A DNA stretch of 64,000 nucleotides, taken from positions 62,001 to 126,000 of the forward strand of contig NZ_JABVXF010000001.1 in NCBI RefSeq assembly GCF_013349995.1, read 5' to 3'. The translations under genes and the position numbers were made by a program. Positions 36,672-44,446 of this stretch are shown piece by piece. Under the pieces are notes generated by a model, which was given only the letters and a program-made list of their open reading frames with translations, searched no databases and was not told the origin of the DNA. Source of the DNA: Pseudoalteromonas sp. 0303. GTDB lineage: Bacteria; Pseudomonadota; Gammaproteobacteria; Enterobacterales; Alteromonadaceae. Position 1 is the stretch's first letter; each line of letters starts with the position of its first letter.

Positions 36672-37859
36672 TTAAAGTTTCTCAATTTTTGAGTAGTAAA
36701 TATCCTTAACATCATCTGAGTAACTCGAAAAATGAGTAATAATGAAAAGCTTGTATAATTTGATGGAAATATCAATTTTAATGTAAGATAGTTTTTTTAA
36801 GTAAGCTTTAATGTTGCGAAAGGAGAGCTGTTCAGAGCCAAAAAAAGCATGAAACAAAAAACTGTGTGAGTACAAATTTATATAATTGGTAATAAAACTA
36901 CAAAGATGAAATAAGGTTGAGTTCATATTGAAAATATCGCGAGTACCAAAAAGAGAATTGCTAACATGTATAATGGATAATCTTTTTTTGGGGTTAGACG
37001 AAGGTAACTTAAGGAACTTATAAAATAGAAGGGATAAAGTGCTTCTAAGGTTATCTAATACGTTTTTAGGTTGCATATCCAAGTATATTTTAAAGGCGTT
37101 GTACATATCCTCAGACATTAATTTTTCTTGAATATTTTTGCTTGAATTTAAGCATTTTGATGAAGGAAATGCCTTAATAATATTGTTGATATATAAACCC
37201 TTGTCACCCTCAGCTACATTTAATACCGAGTTAAAGTTAATTGTAATACCAGTTGAAATGATTTTAACTTTACCGTTTATATGCAGAGACGATACTAAAT
37301 ATGCTGAGGGCCTTTTAGTCACATCTTGGTTTATGTAGTGAGTCATGAGTTCACTTTTTTTGTAGGTGCATCCTTTTGTTAATTCTAAAATTAGGCCTTC
37401 TTCAATAAGTTTAATAACGGCCGTTTTTGCCTCTATATTTTTTAATCCGCATACTTTAGCTATGGTCGGTACCGAAAAGTTTTCGACGTGCCCAAACTCA
37501 TCTTGGTTTAATGCAAAGAAGTACCATACCAACTTTATAGGTACTCTTAGTTCAATTCCTTCTATCTTTGCTAGCATTTCAGTAAATTTTAATCGATCAA
37601 TTTTGTCAAGGCTATTGTAACTAAACGTATATGAAAGTGTCGGCCGCCCACGCTTAGAGTGCTTAGCCTCGAGTTTTGATATTGCATTAATTTCTTGTAG
37701 CTCTTCTATTACTTTTTTAAATTTATTGTGTGGGCATCCTAATTCTATCAGATCAGATTTAGATAATTCGTCTCCAATAGTTTTCTTCGAAATTAAACGA
37801 ATTAAAACCCATTTTGAATGTGCTGATAGACTTGTGGTTAAGTTGAAAAACTCACTCAT
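36672..37859 (-). CDS. Unrecognised 395-aa winged-helix-like protein
   Basis: I do not recognise this family. The N-terminal region (about 1-85) looks like a winged helix (LSAHSKWVLIRLISKK, then LSKSDLIELGCPHNKFKKVI), and a second HTH-like region occurs at about 128-158 (FSVPTIAKVCGLKNIEAKTA). The remainder is hydrophobic and helical, without obvious membrane spans. Two HTH-like regions and imperfect 12-bp direct repeats upstream suggest a Rep-like or regulatory protein. The codon usage is strongly AT-rich. Confidence 0.6.
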   Translation of the reverse strand: MSEFFNLTTSLSAHSKWVLIRLISKKTIGDELSKSDLIELGCPHNKFKKVIEELQEINAISKLEAKHSKRGRPTLSYTFSYNSLDKIDRLKFTEMLAKIEGIELRVPIKLVWYFFALNQDEFGHVENFSVPTIAKVCGLKNIEAKTAVIKLIEEGLILELTKGCTYKKSELMTHYINQDVTKRPSAYLVSSLHINGKVKIISTGITINFNSVLNVAEGDKGLYINNIIKAFPSSKCLNSSKNIQEKLMSEDMYNAFKIYLDMQPKNVLDNLRSTLSLLFYKFLKLPSSNPKKRLSIIHVSNSLFGTRDIFNMNSTLFHLCSFITNYINLYSHSFLFHAFFGSEQLSFRNIKAYLKKLSYIKIDISIKLYKLFIITHFSSYSDDVKDIYYSKIEKL

Positions 37860-38234
37860 TAGATTGTTTCCATGCAGTGTGCTGTTACTCCATAGTAGAG
37901 TAATAATACTCCAATTAACACAATAACAGGGTGTTATTTTGTAATTATATGGTAGGCTGAAATTTTATCTCAATTAGAGTTTATTTAGACGTTTATTTGT
38001 CGAAAGAAGTCTTATTGGGTGGTTAATTGATGGGTTAATTGAGAGGCTAACTGAGTTTTTAATATGGTATCTAAGGGCGTTAATTGAAATTTTTATGTGA
38101 GCATTAATAAACATCTAACTTAGATTTTAGGTAGTGTTTAATTGCACATCTAATAAGAAGGGATTTTGGTTTTTGACTGTAAAGTAGTTGCTTATAGATT
38201 AGTGTTGGATTATTGTTTTTTATAACAGTAACAA
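37860..38234. other. Gene-free AT-rich stretch with palindromes and 12-bp direct repeats
   Basis: Two short palindromes lie close to the start of the 395-aa gene: GAGTAATAATACTC (37898-37911) and AATAAC/GTTATT (37922-37938). Further out, GGTTAATTGATG, GGTTAATTGAGA and GGCTAACTGAG (38021-38055) are three imperfect 12-bp repeats, and another GTTAATTGAAA follows near 38080. No gene is visible. The repeats resemble iterons or operator arrays. Confidence 0.5.
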
Positions 38235-38789
38235 ATGCTAAAGCACATGGATGAATTAATGACAGGTTGGATTGATAGCAAGAATATTTTGAAGTGGGTT
38301 AAGGAAGATAACGAAGACTTGCGCAACTGGCTAGCTTATCGATTTTCAAGCTATGCTGAATATTTTAAATCTGAAAATGCTTCGTTAAATAGCTTCATTA
38401 GATATGAAGTTAAAAGGTACAGTTCTAATGAGGATACTCAAAAAGTTGAGGTGCAAAGGCTGCATAAAGCCTGGAAAAGCTATGAAAGAGGCTTGAAGAA
38501 TACATCTAATAAAGTGTGTAAACTTCAGCTGGAGGTGTCTAAATCAGCGCGTGATAAATTAAAGGTGCTTAGTGACGCGGATGAAATATCCCAGTCTAAA
38601 TATATTGAAAAACTAATAAATTACGCTAGGAAAAACCCTAAACTGATTTCTAAAGATACAAAAGTACAAGAACCTTATAAACACAAACAGAGAACTTTTG
38701 ATGATAGCCTTGACTATAAAGCTATAAGAGAAAACTTATCAACAATTGATGCTAAGGTTACTAGATTATTAAATGCTTGGGAGGATTAG
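38235..38789 (+). CDS. Unrecognised 184-aa protein with ribbon-helix-helix-like segment
   Basis: The central part KVCKLQLEVSKSARDKLKVL then ISQSKYIEKLINYARK (about 93-135) resembles a ribbon-helix-helix DNA-binding fold, with some likeness to MatP. The N-terminal half is helical (SSYAEYFKSENASL). No firm family can be given. No clear Shine-Dalgarno site is seen; ATG 38247 is an alternative start. It is the last gene before the inner att repeat. Confidence 0.55.
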   Translation: MLKHMDELMTGWIDSKNILKWVKEDNEDLRNWLAYRFSSYAEYFKSENASLNSFIRYEVKRYSSNEDTQKVEVQRLHKAWKSYERGLKNTSNKVCKLQLEVSKSARDKLKVLSDADEISQSKYIEKLINYARKNPKLISKDTKVQEPYKHKQRTFDDSLDYKAIRENLSTIDAKVTRLLNAWED

Positions 38790-38911
38790 GGCAAGGAGAA
38801 CTCCTTTCGGCCGTCTTGATTATTTTTAGAATCTGTTACAGTTACAGGGTCTTACGGGGTCGTGCTTTATCTTCATCATGTAGTTTAAGTTTTCTTCATG
38901 TTTTTGTTAAG

Positions 38912-38943
38912 AAATGGAATGCTAAATTTATAGTATTCCATTT
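38912..38943. repeat. Hairpin / arm-site-like repeat left of the inner att copy
   Basis: Thirteen-base arms AAATGGAATGCTA and TAGTATTCCATTT (one G·U) with a six-base loop lie 65 bp before the inner att repeat. A direct repeat GTATTCCA-TTTG-GTATTCCA overlaps it. The same structure, diverged, lies before the outer att copy (41473-41507), which suggests a conserved integrase-binding right end. Confidence 0.65.
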
Positions 38944-39008
38944 GGTATTCCACTGGTTGTTTTCTTTGTTTCTTTTTACTATAAAACAAAGCCTTATTGT
39001 TTTTTTAA

Positions 39009-39029
39009 GAATCTCTCCGTCCCGCCATT
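39009..39029 (+). repeat. Inner right attachment-site copy (attR-like)
   Basis: GAATCTCTCCGTC followed by CCGCCATT repeats the tRNA-Ser 3' end with one A deleted in the CACC. It is preceded by TTTTTTAA like the outer copy. It divides the island into a 23.8-kb part with the integrase and a 2.5-kb terminal cassette. Confidence 0.85.
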
Positions 39030-39248
39030 TATTTACAAAAATAAGTAAGATTGTTGAAGTTACTCTTTTTGCCATTTCTTAACTTAGCAGCCATTTATAA
39101 GTGTATTTTAATTGCACCTCAAATAATCCCGCATATTTTTAAGTACTCCTTAGCAAAGTAATCGAATAAATTTCTGTATTTCAAAGATAAAATAAACAGT
39201 GTATGTTGTTAATAATAAGAGCAGCAATTGATTTCTTAAGGAATGAAC

Positions 39249-39914
39249 ATGGCTCTAACACAGATGCAAATTATTCAGTCACTGGGCGAAGCAATGAGCT
39301 GGCTAGAAAGAGAGCTAAATTGGGGTGTTCCTGTGACAGAGCTCAGGCACTTGACGGGCAGGATAGGGGAGCTTTACGCTGCACTAATCACGAATGGCCG
39401 TATGGCAACTGAAGTGAACCAAGCAGGTTATGATGTGGTGTCGAGTTTTGGTGAGCGCATTTCGGTCAAAACTACAGGCAGAATCCACAGCAGCGGGAGT
39501 ATTAGTTTTAATCCTAATACTCTAGATCGGGTTGATCGTATTATTATTTTAAGGGTTAACACAGATGAAATGCAGATAGAAACCTTGTTAGATTTACCAC
39601 TTAATGTTGCCAAAGCTATGATGCGAGTGACAACATCAGGTAACAAAGTCATTTCAATAGCTAAATTATTTAACCCGCAGCCTGATCGTAGTAAGCTGCT
39701 ATATATCGAAGAAGTTGAGTGGGAAAACTATAAAATAAAAGAGCTAGAAAATGGCACAATAGAAGTCTATTTGAGTGGTGAAATAGTTTCACCGAGTAAA
39801 CCATACTTACGTGAAATTGCGAAAAAATTGGGAGTTTCAGTGCTCAATAGTAATGGTAACCCCTATAATACAAGACAATTAGGCTCTATATTAATTAAAG
39901 AGTTGATTAATTAG
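39249..39914 (+). CDS. DUF6998-like putative PD-(D/E)XK restriction-type protein
   Basis: ATG 39249 (MALTQMQII) is chosen because AAGGA ends six bases upstream; ATG 39243 would leave no spacer. This 221-aa protein has TELRHLTGRIGELYAA (Glu41) and GYDVVSSFGERISVKTT (Asp62, Lys74), a D...xVK core like that of type II endonucleases. The family name (DUF6998) is from memory. It is the first gene of a three-gene cassette between att repeats; a terminator follows, so the next gene may need its own promoter. Confidence 0.7.
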   Translation: MALTQMQIIQSLGEAMSWLERELNWGVPVTELRHLTGRIGELYAALITNGRMATEVNQAGYDVVSSFGERISVKTTGRIHSSGSISFNPNTLDRVDRIIILRVNTDEMQIETLLDLPLNVAKAMMRVTTSGNKVISIAKLFNPQPDRSKLLYIEEVEWENYKIKELENGTIEVYLSGEIVSPSKPYLREIAKKLGVSVLNSNGNPYNTRQLGSILIKELIN

Positions 39915-39915
39915 T

Positions 39916-39950
39916 AACACCCAACGATAAAATAGAAAGTGGGTGTTTTT
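39916..39950 (+). terminator. Terminator-like hairpin after the DUF6998-like gene
   Basis: An 8-bp stem AACACCCA/TGGGTGTT with a 16-base loop is followed by T residues. It starts two bases after the stop. Confidence 0.7.
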
Positions 39951-40011
39951 CTAAAATAATAACTTTACCATAGCTTTAGAGTTTTAAAGGAAAAGACTAA
40001 GGAAGCTACTT

Positions 40012-40809
40012 GTGCTCACAGCAGTTTTAAATAATAAGGCCGGTCGAATTATTATTGGTCAGGGAGATGTCATTTCTTGGCGGGACGTTTTTAAAAATTA
40101 TGAAGATCTTTTAACCTCAGCATTTTTTGAACGGTTTAGTTATCTGGATCATTGTTCCCAAGTTAAAATATTGGCTAAGTGTTTTGATTTTAATAATATT
40201 TTAGAGTCAATAGATTTAGGTGAATTGGAAAGAGTAGAATATTGGCCGAGATTTAACCTTGTTAACGATCAACAAAAGCTTGTTGAACCCGATGTTATTT
40301 TAAATTTCAAAAAAGTTAATATATTAATTGAAATTAAATCCCCTTCAGGAGGAAAGCAGTATTATGAGCAGTGGTCTAGAGAATTAAAAGGAATATTGAA
40401 TAGCTCTTTTAAAAATAAGCCTCTATTTTTCTTGGCACTTGGAGGTGTACCTAAAGCTGGAGTAAATAGACAACTCAAAGATCTAAAAAATGATTTTACA
40501 GTTTTAAAACATACTGCAGCAAAAAATTGGCATGAATTAGTTCCGGTGTTAAAAGAGCTTGCTAGTTCAACCAAATTGCGAGAGAAACGTATTATTGATG
40601 ATATGCTTGCTGCTTTAGGGCTTTATAGTGTTTCTATTCAAGACTTTAAATGGGAAGATCTAAGTTTAAGTTCATTTAATTCAATGTTCTTAGATCATAG
40701 ATGCTTAACCGAAGTATTAAGTTTTGATAATAAATGGAGATTTAGTGACTTTTTCAATGCAAATTTACATAGTTTGTCTTTAAGTTCAATATCACAAGGA
40801 AATCAATAG
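40012..40809 (+). CDS. Putative PD-(D/E)XK nuclease, second gene of the terminal cassette
   Basis: A 265-aa protein whose core reads VEPDVILNF (Glu92, Asp94) and NILIEIKSPSGG (Glu107, Lys109), a clear PD...ExK motif, within a mostly alpha/beta N-terminal domain. The start is GTG 40012, with AAGGA nine bases before. Its stop TAG is directly followed by the ATG of the next gene, so the two are translationally coupled. Nuclease function is inferred from the motif. Confidence 0.72.
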   Translation: MLTAVLNNKAGRIIIGQGDVISWRDVFKNYEDLLTSAFFERFSYLDHCSQVKILAKCFDFNNILESIDLGELERVEYWPRFNLVNDQQKLVEPDVILNFKKVNILIEIKSPSGGKQYYEQWSRELKGILNSSFKNKPLFFLALGGVPKAGVNRQLKDLKNDFTVLKHTAAKNWHELVPVLKELASSTKLREKRIIDDMLAALGLYSVSIQDFKWEDLSLSSFNSMFLDHRCLTEVLSFDNKWRFSDFFNANLHSLSLSSISQGNQ

Positions 40810-41451
40810 ATGGATAAAAATAGAGCAAATCAAGCGCTTTTATTGCAAGTTCGAACCGGGCATCGTTTATTAGCTGCATTTTACCAGCGCTTATATAGTA
40901 ATCTAAATAAAATCTCTGCTGAATTAAACTTACACTTTTATGCATGGCGACCAGCTATTTTTGACCGACCTGCGAATTTAACGGTAAATCCTTTCGAAAA
41001 GTGGCAGTGGGATTTGTTACCGGCACTGTCTAGTGTTTTTATTTTTAAAACTGACTTTGATAACAATAAAATTGAACCAGAACATTATATTTTGGAGATT
41101 AAAGTTGACTTAGACACCGCTATTGATGGTAAGCCAGATTTGGGAGGGCAACCCGATGCTCTAAAGATAAAGCCATCGGTCGAAGAGTCTAAAAGTATTA
41201 TAAGTTTTAAAGTCTATTCACCATTTCAAGAAATGGAGGGGAACTGGTATTATGATTTATGGTGTAAATGTTCAGATTTCCCTTTAACTACAAAGCCTCA
41301 AGAGTTAGCTGACTTTCCGATAATAACAACTGGTTTTGAAGTTAACATAGAAAAATTACTTGAGGATGAAGGGTTAGAAGTACTGATTAGTAGAGTTAAA
41401 GAAATAGTACATTCCACATCAGAAGCTTCTAAAGAAAAATTTCAGTCTTAA
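40810..41451 (+). CDS. Unrecognised 213-aa protein coupled to the PD-(D/E)XK gene
   Basis: The ATG lies immediately after the TAG of the previous gene, without a separate ribosome site. The protein has a helical N-terminus (ALLLQVRTGHRLLAAFYQRL), a middle region with WRPAIFDRP and FEKWQWDLLP, and a C-terminal mixed region with YILEIKVDLDT and YYDLWCKCSDF. No known domain is visible. It may regulate or target the preceding nuclease, or be its immunity partner. Confidence 0.65.
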   Translation: MDKNRANQALLLQVRTGHRLLAAFYQRLYSNLNKISAELNLHFYAWRPAIFDRPANLTVNPFEKWQWDLLPALSSVFIFKTDFDNNKIEPEHYILEIKVDLDTAIDGKPDLGGQPDALKIKPSVEESKSIISFKVYSPFQEMEGNWYYDLWCKCSDFPLTTKPQELADFPIITTGFEVNIEKLLEDEGLEVLISRVKEIVHSTSEASKEKFQS

Positions 41452-41472
41452 TGAACTCACCTCTTCATTTTT

Positions 41473-41507
41473 AAAATGGAGCGCTAATTTTTTTAGTACT
41501 CCATTTT
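41473..41507. repeat. Hairpin / arm-site-like repeat left of the outer att copy
   Basis: Arms AAAATGGAGCGCTA and TAGTACTCCATTTT pair with one mismatch and one G·U, loop of seven bases. GTACTCCATTTTGTATTTCA matches the direct-repeat layout of the copy near 38931. It sits 56 bp before the att core. Confidence 0.62.
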
Positions 41508-41563
41508 GTATTTCAATATTTTTTTACTTATTTATATAAAAAATATCGATATGAGTTTTTTTA

Positions 41564-41585
41564 GAATCTCTCCGTCACCGCCATT
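41564..41585 (+). repeat. Outer right attachment site (attR) of the genomic island
   Basis: A perfect 22-bp copy of the tRNA-Ser 3' end. It marks the right island boundary, about 26.3 kb from attL. Chromosomal genes resume directly after it. Confidence 0.92.
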
Positions 41586-41593
41586 TATTAAAT

Positions 41594-42118
41594 TTACCCT
41601 GCCATCGCAAAGTGCTTTTCAAGATTACATTTAGCGCGCATGGCTATGTGGCTACTGACTTTCCTAGCAAGTTCTATTACCAGTAATTCAAGTTGTTCAC
41701 GGCTATAACCAAGTAATACACAGCGTTTAAGTTGCTCGCTAATTAAGCTGCTGGCATCGTCTAATGCAAATAAAGAGCCTAAAGAGGCAAGCTCAAATAC
41801 CTTGTTGTTTTGCTGATCTAAACCAAAAGGTAGTTGGCCAAATGTGAGCGCGGTTTTTAGTTGCTGCTCTGTGCGTTTGATAAGCAACGTATTTGAACCT
41901 TTAATATCATCAAGGGACTTTAAAACCTCCAGTGCTAGCAATGCTTTTGGCACCCCAGAATACACACTGATATGCGGTAAAATATCACACAACTCTTGCA
42001 TTGAAACGCCATCATTCAATGCGTGCTGACATGCTCGTTTTAACAAGGGCTTGTCATGAACGGTGACCAAAGCAGCGATCGCGACAAACACAAATAAATC
42101 CGTGTTGTTATGGTTCAT
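41594..42118 (-). CDS. Carboxymuconolactone decarboxylase (AhpD-like) family protein
   Basis: The 174-aa protein from ATG 42118 (MNHNNTDLF; an AGAG site lies upstream) is mostly helical. The regions KPLLKRACQHALNDGVSMQ and ELCDILPHISVYSGVPKAL match CMD-domain proteins. There is no CxxC redox pair typical of AhpD, so it is closer to the non-redox CMD group. It is divergent from the broken AraC regulator that may once have controlled it. Confidence 0.75.
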   Translation of the reverse strand: MNHNNTDLFVFVAIAALVTVHDKPLLKRACQHALNDGVSMQELCDILPHISVYSGVPKALLALEVLKSLDDIKGSNTLLIKRTEQQLKTALTFGQLPFGLDQQNNKVFELASLGSLFALDDASSLISEQLKRCVLLGYSREQLELLVIELARKVSSHIAMRAKCNLEKHFAMAG

Positions 42119-42347
42119 AATTTCTCTTTTGATTTTAGGTATTGAATGTATTGAGGTTTTGTAGGATTGGCTGATTGCAAAGAGCATGCAATCGAAAAAT
42201 TGAAAATACATTATGGTTGATGATGACAGTTTCTGCTTGCCATAAATGATTTAATTTTTGCCTAAAATAACGAACTGTTACCTAAAATGGTCCTAACCTC
42301 AGATTACGGTGATACACTTAATTGTGTATTTCTTAGAGGTAATCTAA

Positions 42348-43232
42348 ATGCGTCAGGCATTAATAGAAGCGGTTAAAGCGATAGCGATTGCAGACGGTAA
42401 TTTTGAAACGGCGATTCCTGAGTAATTGGTGTTCAGACGAAGCGAAGTTTCATTACCGATGGCCTGCGTGTATGAGTTAGGGCTGGGTATTAGCTTGCAA
42501 GGTGCAAAGCGAGTTGTGTTGGGTGAACATAGTTATGATTACACTGACGGCCAATCACTGGTGACTTCAGTCGATGTGCCCGTAGCTTCACAAATAACGC
42601 GTGCTAGTAAAGAGAAGCCATTTTATGGCATTTACTTACGTTTAGATGCCCATGAAATCAGCCATATTGTTGCTGAAATGGATTTTGCTGGGTAAGACAA
42701 GTTCCCTAAACACCAAGCCATGTCGGTGGTTGATACTGACAATGGCTTGCTTGACGCTTTACTTAGGCTTATTCAACTCGACAAAGAGCCTCAATTAAAA
42801 GCTAACCTTGCGCCACTTATTAAAAAAGAAATTATATTGCGCTTGTTGAATAGTCCGCACAGCCCTTATTTAAGGCAAATTGTGATGTCTGGCTCTGCCC
42901 ATCAAAAAATAGCCAAGATCTTATGCTGGTTAAAAGAAAACTACACGAGTCAATTTTCAATTGATGATTTAGCCCGTGATGCACACATGAGCCCGTCGAC
43001 ATTCAGGCTACATTTTCGTGATGTGGTAAAGATGAGCCCATTGCAATACGTAAAAAACTTACGGTTGCAGGCGGCAAGGCAATTAATGCTGAATGAGCGA
43101 ATTGATGTAGGATCTGCGGCTTTAAAAGTGGGTTACGAGAGTCCATCCCAGTTTAGCCGCGAGTACACACGCTTTTTTGGCAAGCCACCGATAAAAGATA
43201 TTTCGGCACTGCGGTTACAACAAATCGCATAA
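42348..43232 (+). pseudogene. AraC-family regulator with two in-frame TAA stops
   Basis: A single frame runs from ATG 42348 (MRQALIEAV) to 43232 but is broken by TAA at 42423-42425 (after AIPE) and TAA at 42693-42695 (after DFAG). There is no frameshift. The parts make an AraC_N ligand-binding domain followed by a C-terminal AraC HTH (IDDLARDAHMSPSTFRLHFR; KVGYESPSQFSREYTRFFG). Single C-to-T changes from CAA would explain both stops. It probably no longer makes full-length regulator, though the HTH fragment (42720-43232) could still be made. Confidence 0.88.
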
Positions 43233-43259
43233 AATAGGGAGCACTTGGCTCCCTTGTAT

Positions 43260-43658
43260 TTAAAATCGTCTTTTTGGCATTCTTAGTTGTGAGTCAAACT
43301 CATCGGGGAATAAAATGGTGCCGTCGTCTTGGTCTGTTGGGAATACAGCGATGAGTAAGTCATCTTGCTCAAGGCCAGGTGTCCAGCGACTTAACCAGTC
43401 TTTTACAGGGATGGCTTTTGGTGTGCAGTCTTGCCATTCACCGGTTGCCCAGCTTTGGGCAAATTCGCGGCTAGGCCAAACAGGCACGCAGTCGTCGTCT
43501 TCGTTTGAGAGCATGACGCAGCCATGTTCATCATTGAGGATCCACACTTGTTTAAACTCTTGTACCGTTTCAAACATATAAGCGAGTCGTTTCTTAGCGC
43601 CTAAGGCGAGTACAGCATCAAATTCAGTTTCAACACGTTTAGCAGTTGCATTATTCAT
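43260..43658 (-). CDS. DUF2750 family protein
   Basis: This 132-aa protein has VPVWPSREFAQSWA (about 60-73) and DWLSRWTPGLEQDDLLIAVF, matching the family of small acidic proteins of unknown function. There is no signal peptide. It converges on the AraC pseudogene. Confidence 0.78.
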   Translation of the reverse strand: MNNATAKRVETEFDAVLALGAKKRLAYMFETVQEFKQVWILNDEHGCVMLSNEDDDCVPVWPSREFAQSWATGEWQDCTPKAIPVKDWLSRWTPGLEQDDLLIAVFPTDQDDGTILFPDEFDSQLRMPKRRF

Positions 43659-43743
43659 GACAGGCTCACTCTTTTAGTTATACACAGCTACACCTTAATC
43701 ATAAGGTGATAAATTAATATGACAAGTAAAGTTAATAGCTAAA

Positions 43744-44325
43744 TTAATTTACTAATGCAGCAAATAGATCGTCAGCAAGTTGTTGCAGAGATTTAGGGTC
43801 TTGATTTGTCAGCGCATAGGTACGAATACCGTATATGCCCACCACTAAAAAGCGCGCCAACTGTTGCGCTGATTTGCTACTTACAAATTCGTTGTTATCT
43901 AGCGCTTTTTGAAGTTGTTCGGCGAGGGCATGCTCATAAGCGTTTAAGTTACCACGCAGCACAGTGCAAATTTGTGGGTCGTTGCCTTCAACCTCAGAAA
44001 TACTCTTTGTAAGCAAGCACACTTTAGCTACTTCATCTTCAATACATTCATCAATAATCACAGTTAAGTAATGTTTGAGGGTCGATAAAATTGATTGTTG
44101 GTCATTAAAAAGGGCGGTAAATTGTTGGTTTCTATCTTTTTGATACTGCTCGGTAGCGGCTAAAAACAAGCCTTTTTTGTTGCCATAAGCCGCGTAAATA
44201 GAACCCGGGTGAAGGTGAGTTACTTCTTTTAATTTTTGCATACTGGTCTTCGCATAGCCATATTGCATAAAAGCATGCATGGCTTGGCGTAGTACAAATT
44301 CAGTATCAAATTCAGCAGTTCTCAT
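43744..44325 (-). CDS. TetR/AcrR-family regulator (NemR-like position)
   Basis: The 193-aa protein has an N-terminal TetR HTH (KTSMQKLKEVTHLHPGSIYA, YGNKKGLFLAA, about 25-58) and a C-terminal TetR ligand domain. It is divergent from the alkene reductase gene. Two TCTTGAA palindromes in the intergenic region are likely operators. In E. coli the analogous NemR represses nemA and responds to electrophiles. Confidence 0.9.
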   Translation of the reverse strand: MRTAEFDTEFVLRQAMHAFMQYGYAKTSMQKLKEVTHLHPGSIYAAYGNKKGLFLAATEQYQKDRNQQFTALFNDQQSILSTLKHYLTVIIDECIEDEVAKVCLLTKSISEVEGNDPQICTVLRGNLNAYEHALAEQLQKALDNNEFVSSKSAQQLARFLVVGIYGIRTYALTNQDPKSLQQLADDLFAALVN

Positions 44326-44361
44326 TAAAGCTCCTCACGGTATATATACGAAGTTTACGTA

Positions 44362-44383
44362 ATCTTGAACGGTTATTCAAAAT
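44362..44383. promoter_or_regulatory. TetR operator 1 (imperfect palindrome)
   Basis: ATCTTGAA and TTCAAAAT with a 6-bp spacer. It shares arm sequence and spacer length with the perfect site about 51 bp away. Confidence 0.65.
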
Positions 44384-44410
44384 AAACCTTGAAGTGTGTA
44401 TGTTTCGCCC

Positions 44411-44436
44411 TTATCTTGAATGTATGTTCAAGATAA
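44411..44436. promoter_or_regulatory. TetR operator 2 (perfect 10-bp arms)
   Basis: TTATCTTGAA and TTCAAGATAA flank the spacer TGTATG. It lies about ten bases before the alkene reductase start, where bound repressor would block translation and transcription initiation. Confidence 0.8.
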
Positions 44437-44446
44437 GGATAAAACC

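Noticed and set aside
39009..39029. Second tRNA-Ser gene at the inner att copy
   Set aside because: Only the last ~20 bases of the tRNA are present; there is no D- or anticodon arm upstream.
38777..39082. 101-aa plus-strand ORF after the RHH-like gene
   Set aside because: It runs across the hairpin and the inner att repeat, lacks a ribosome site, and has low-complexity hydrophobic sequence typical of AT-rich noncoding DNA.
42426..42695. Stand-alone 89-aa protein
   Set aside because: It is the middle part of the AraC gene in the same frame as both flanking parts, bounded by TAA codons.
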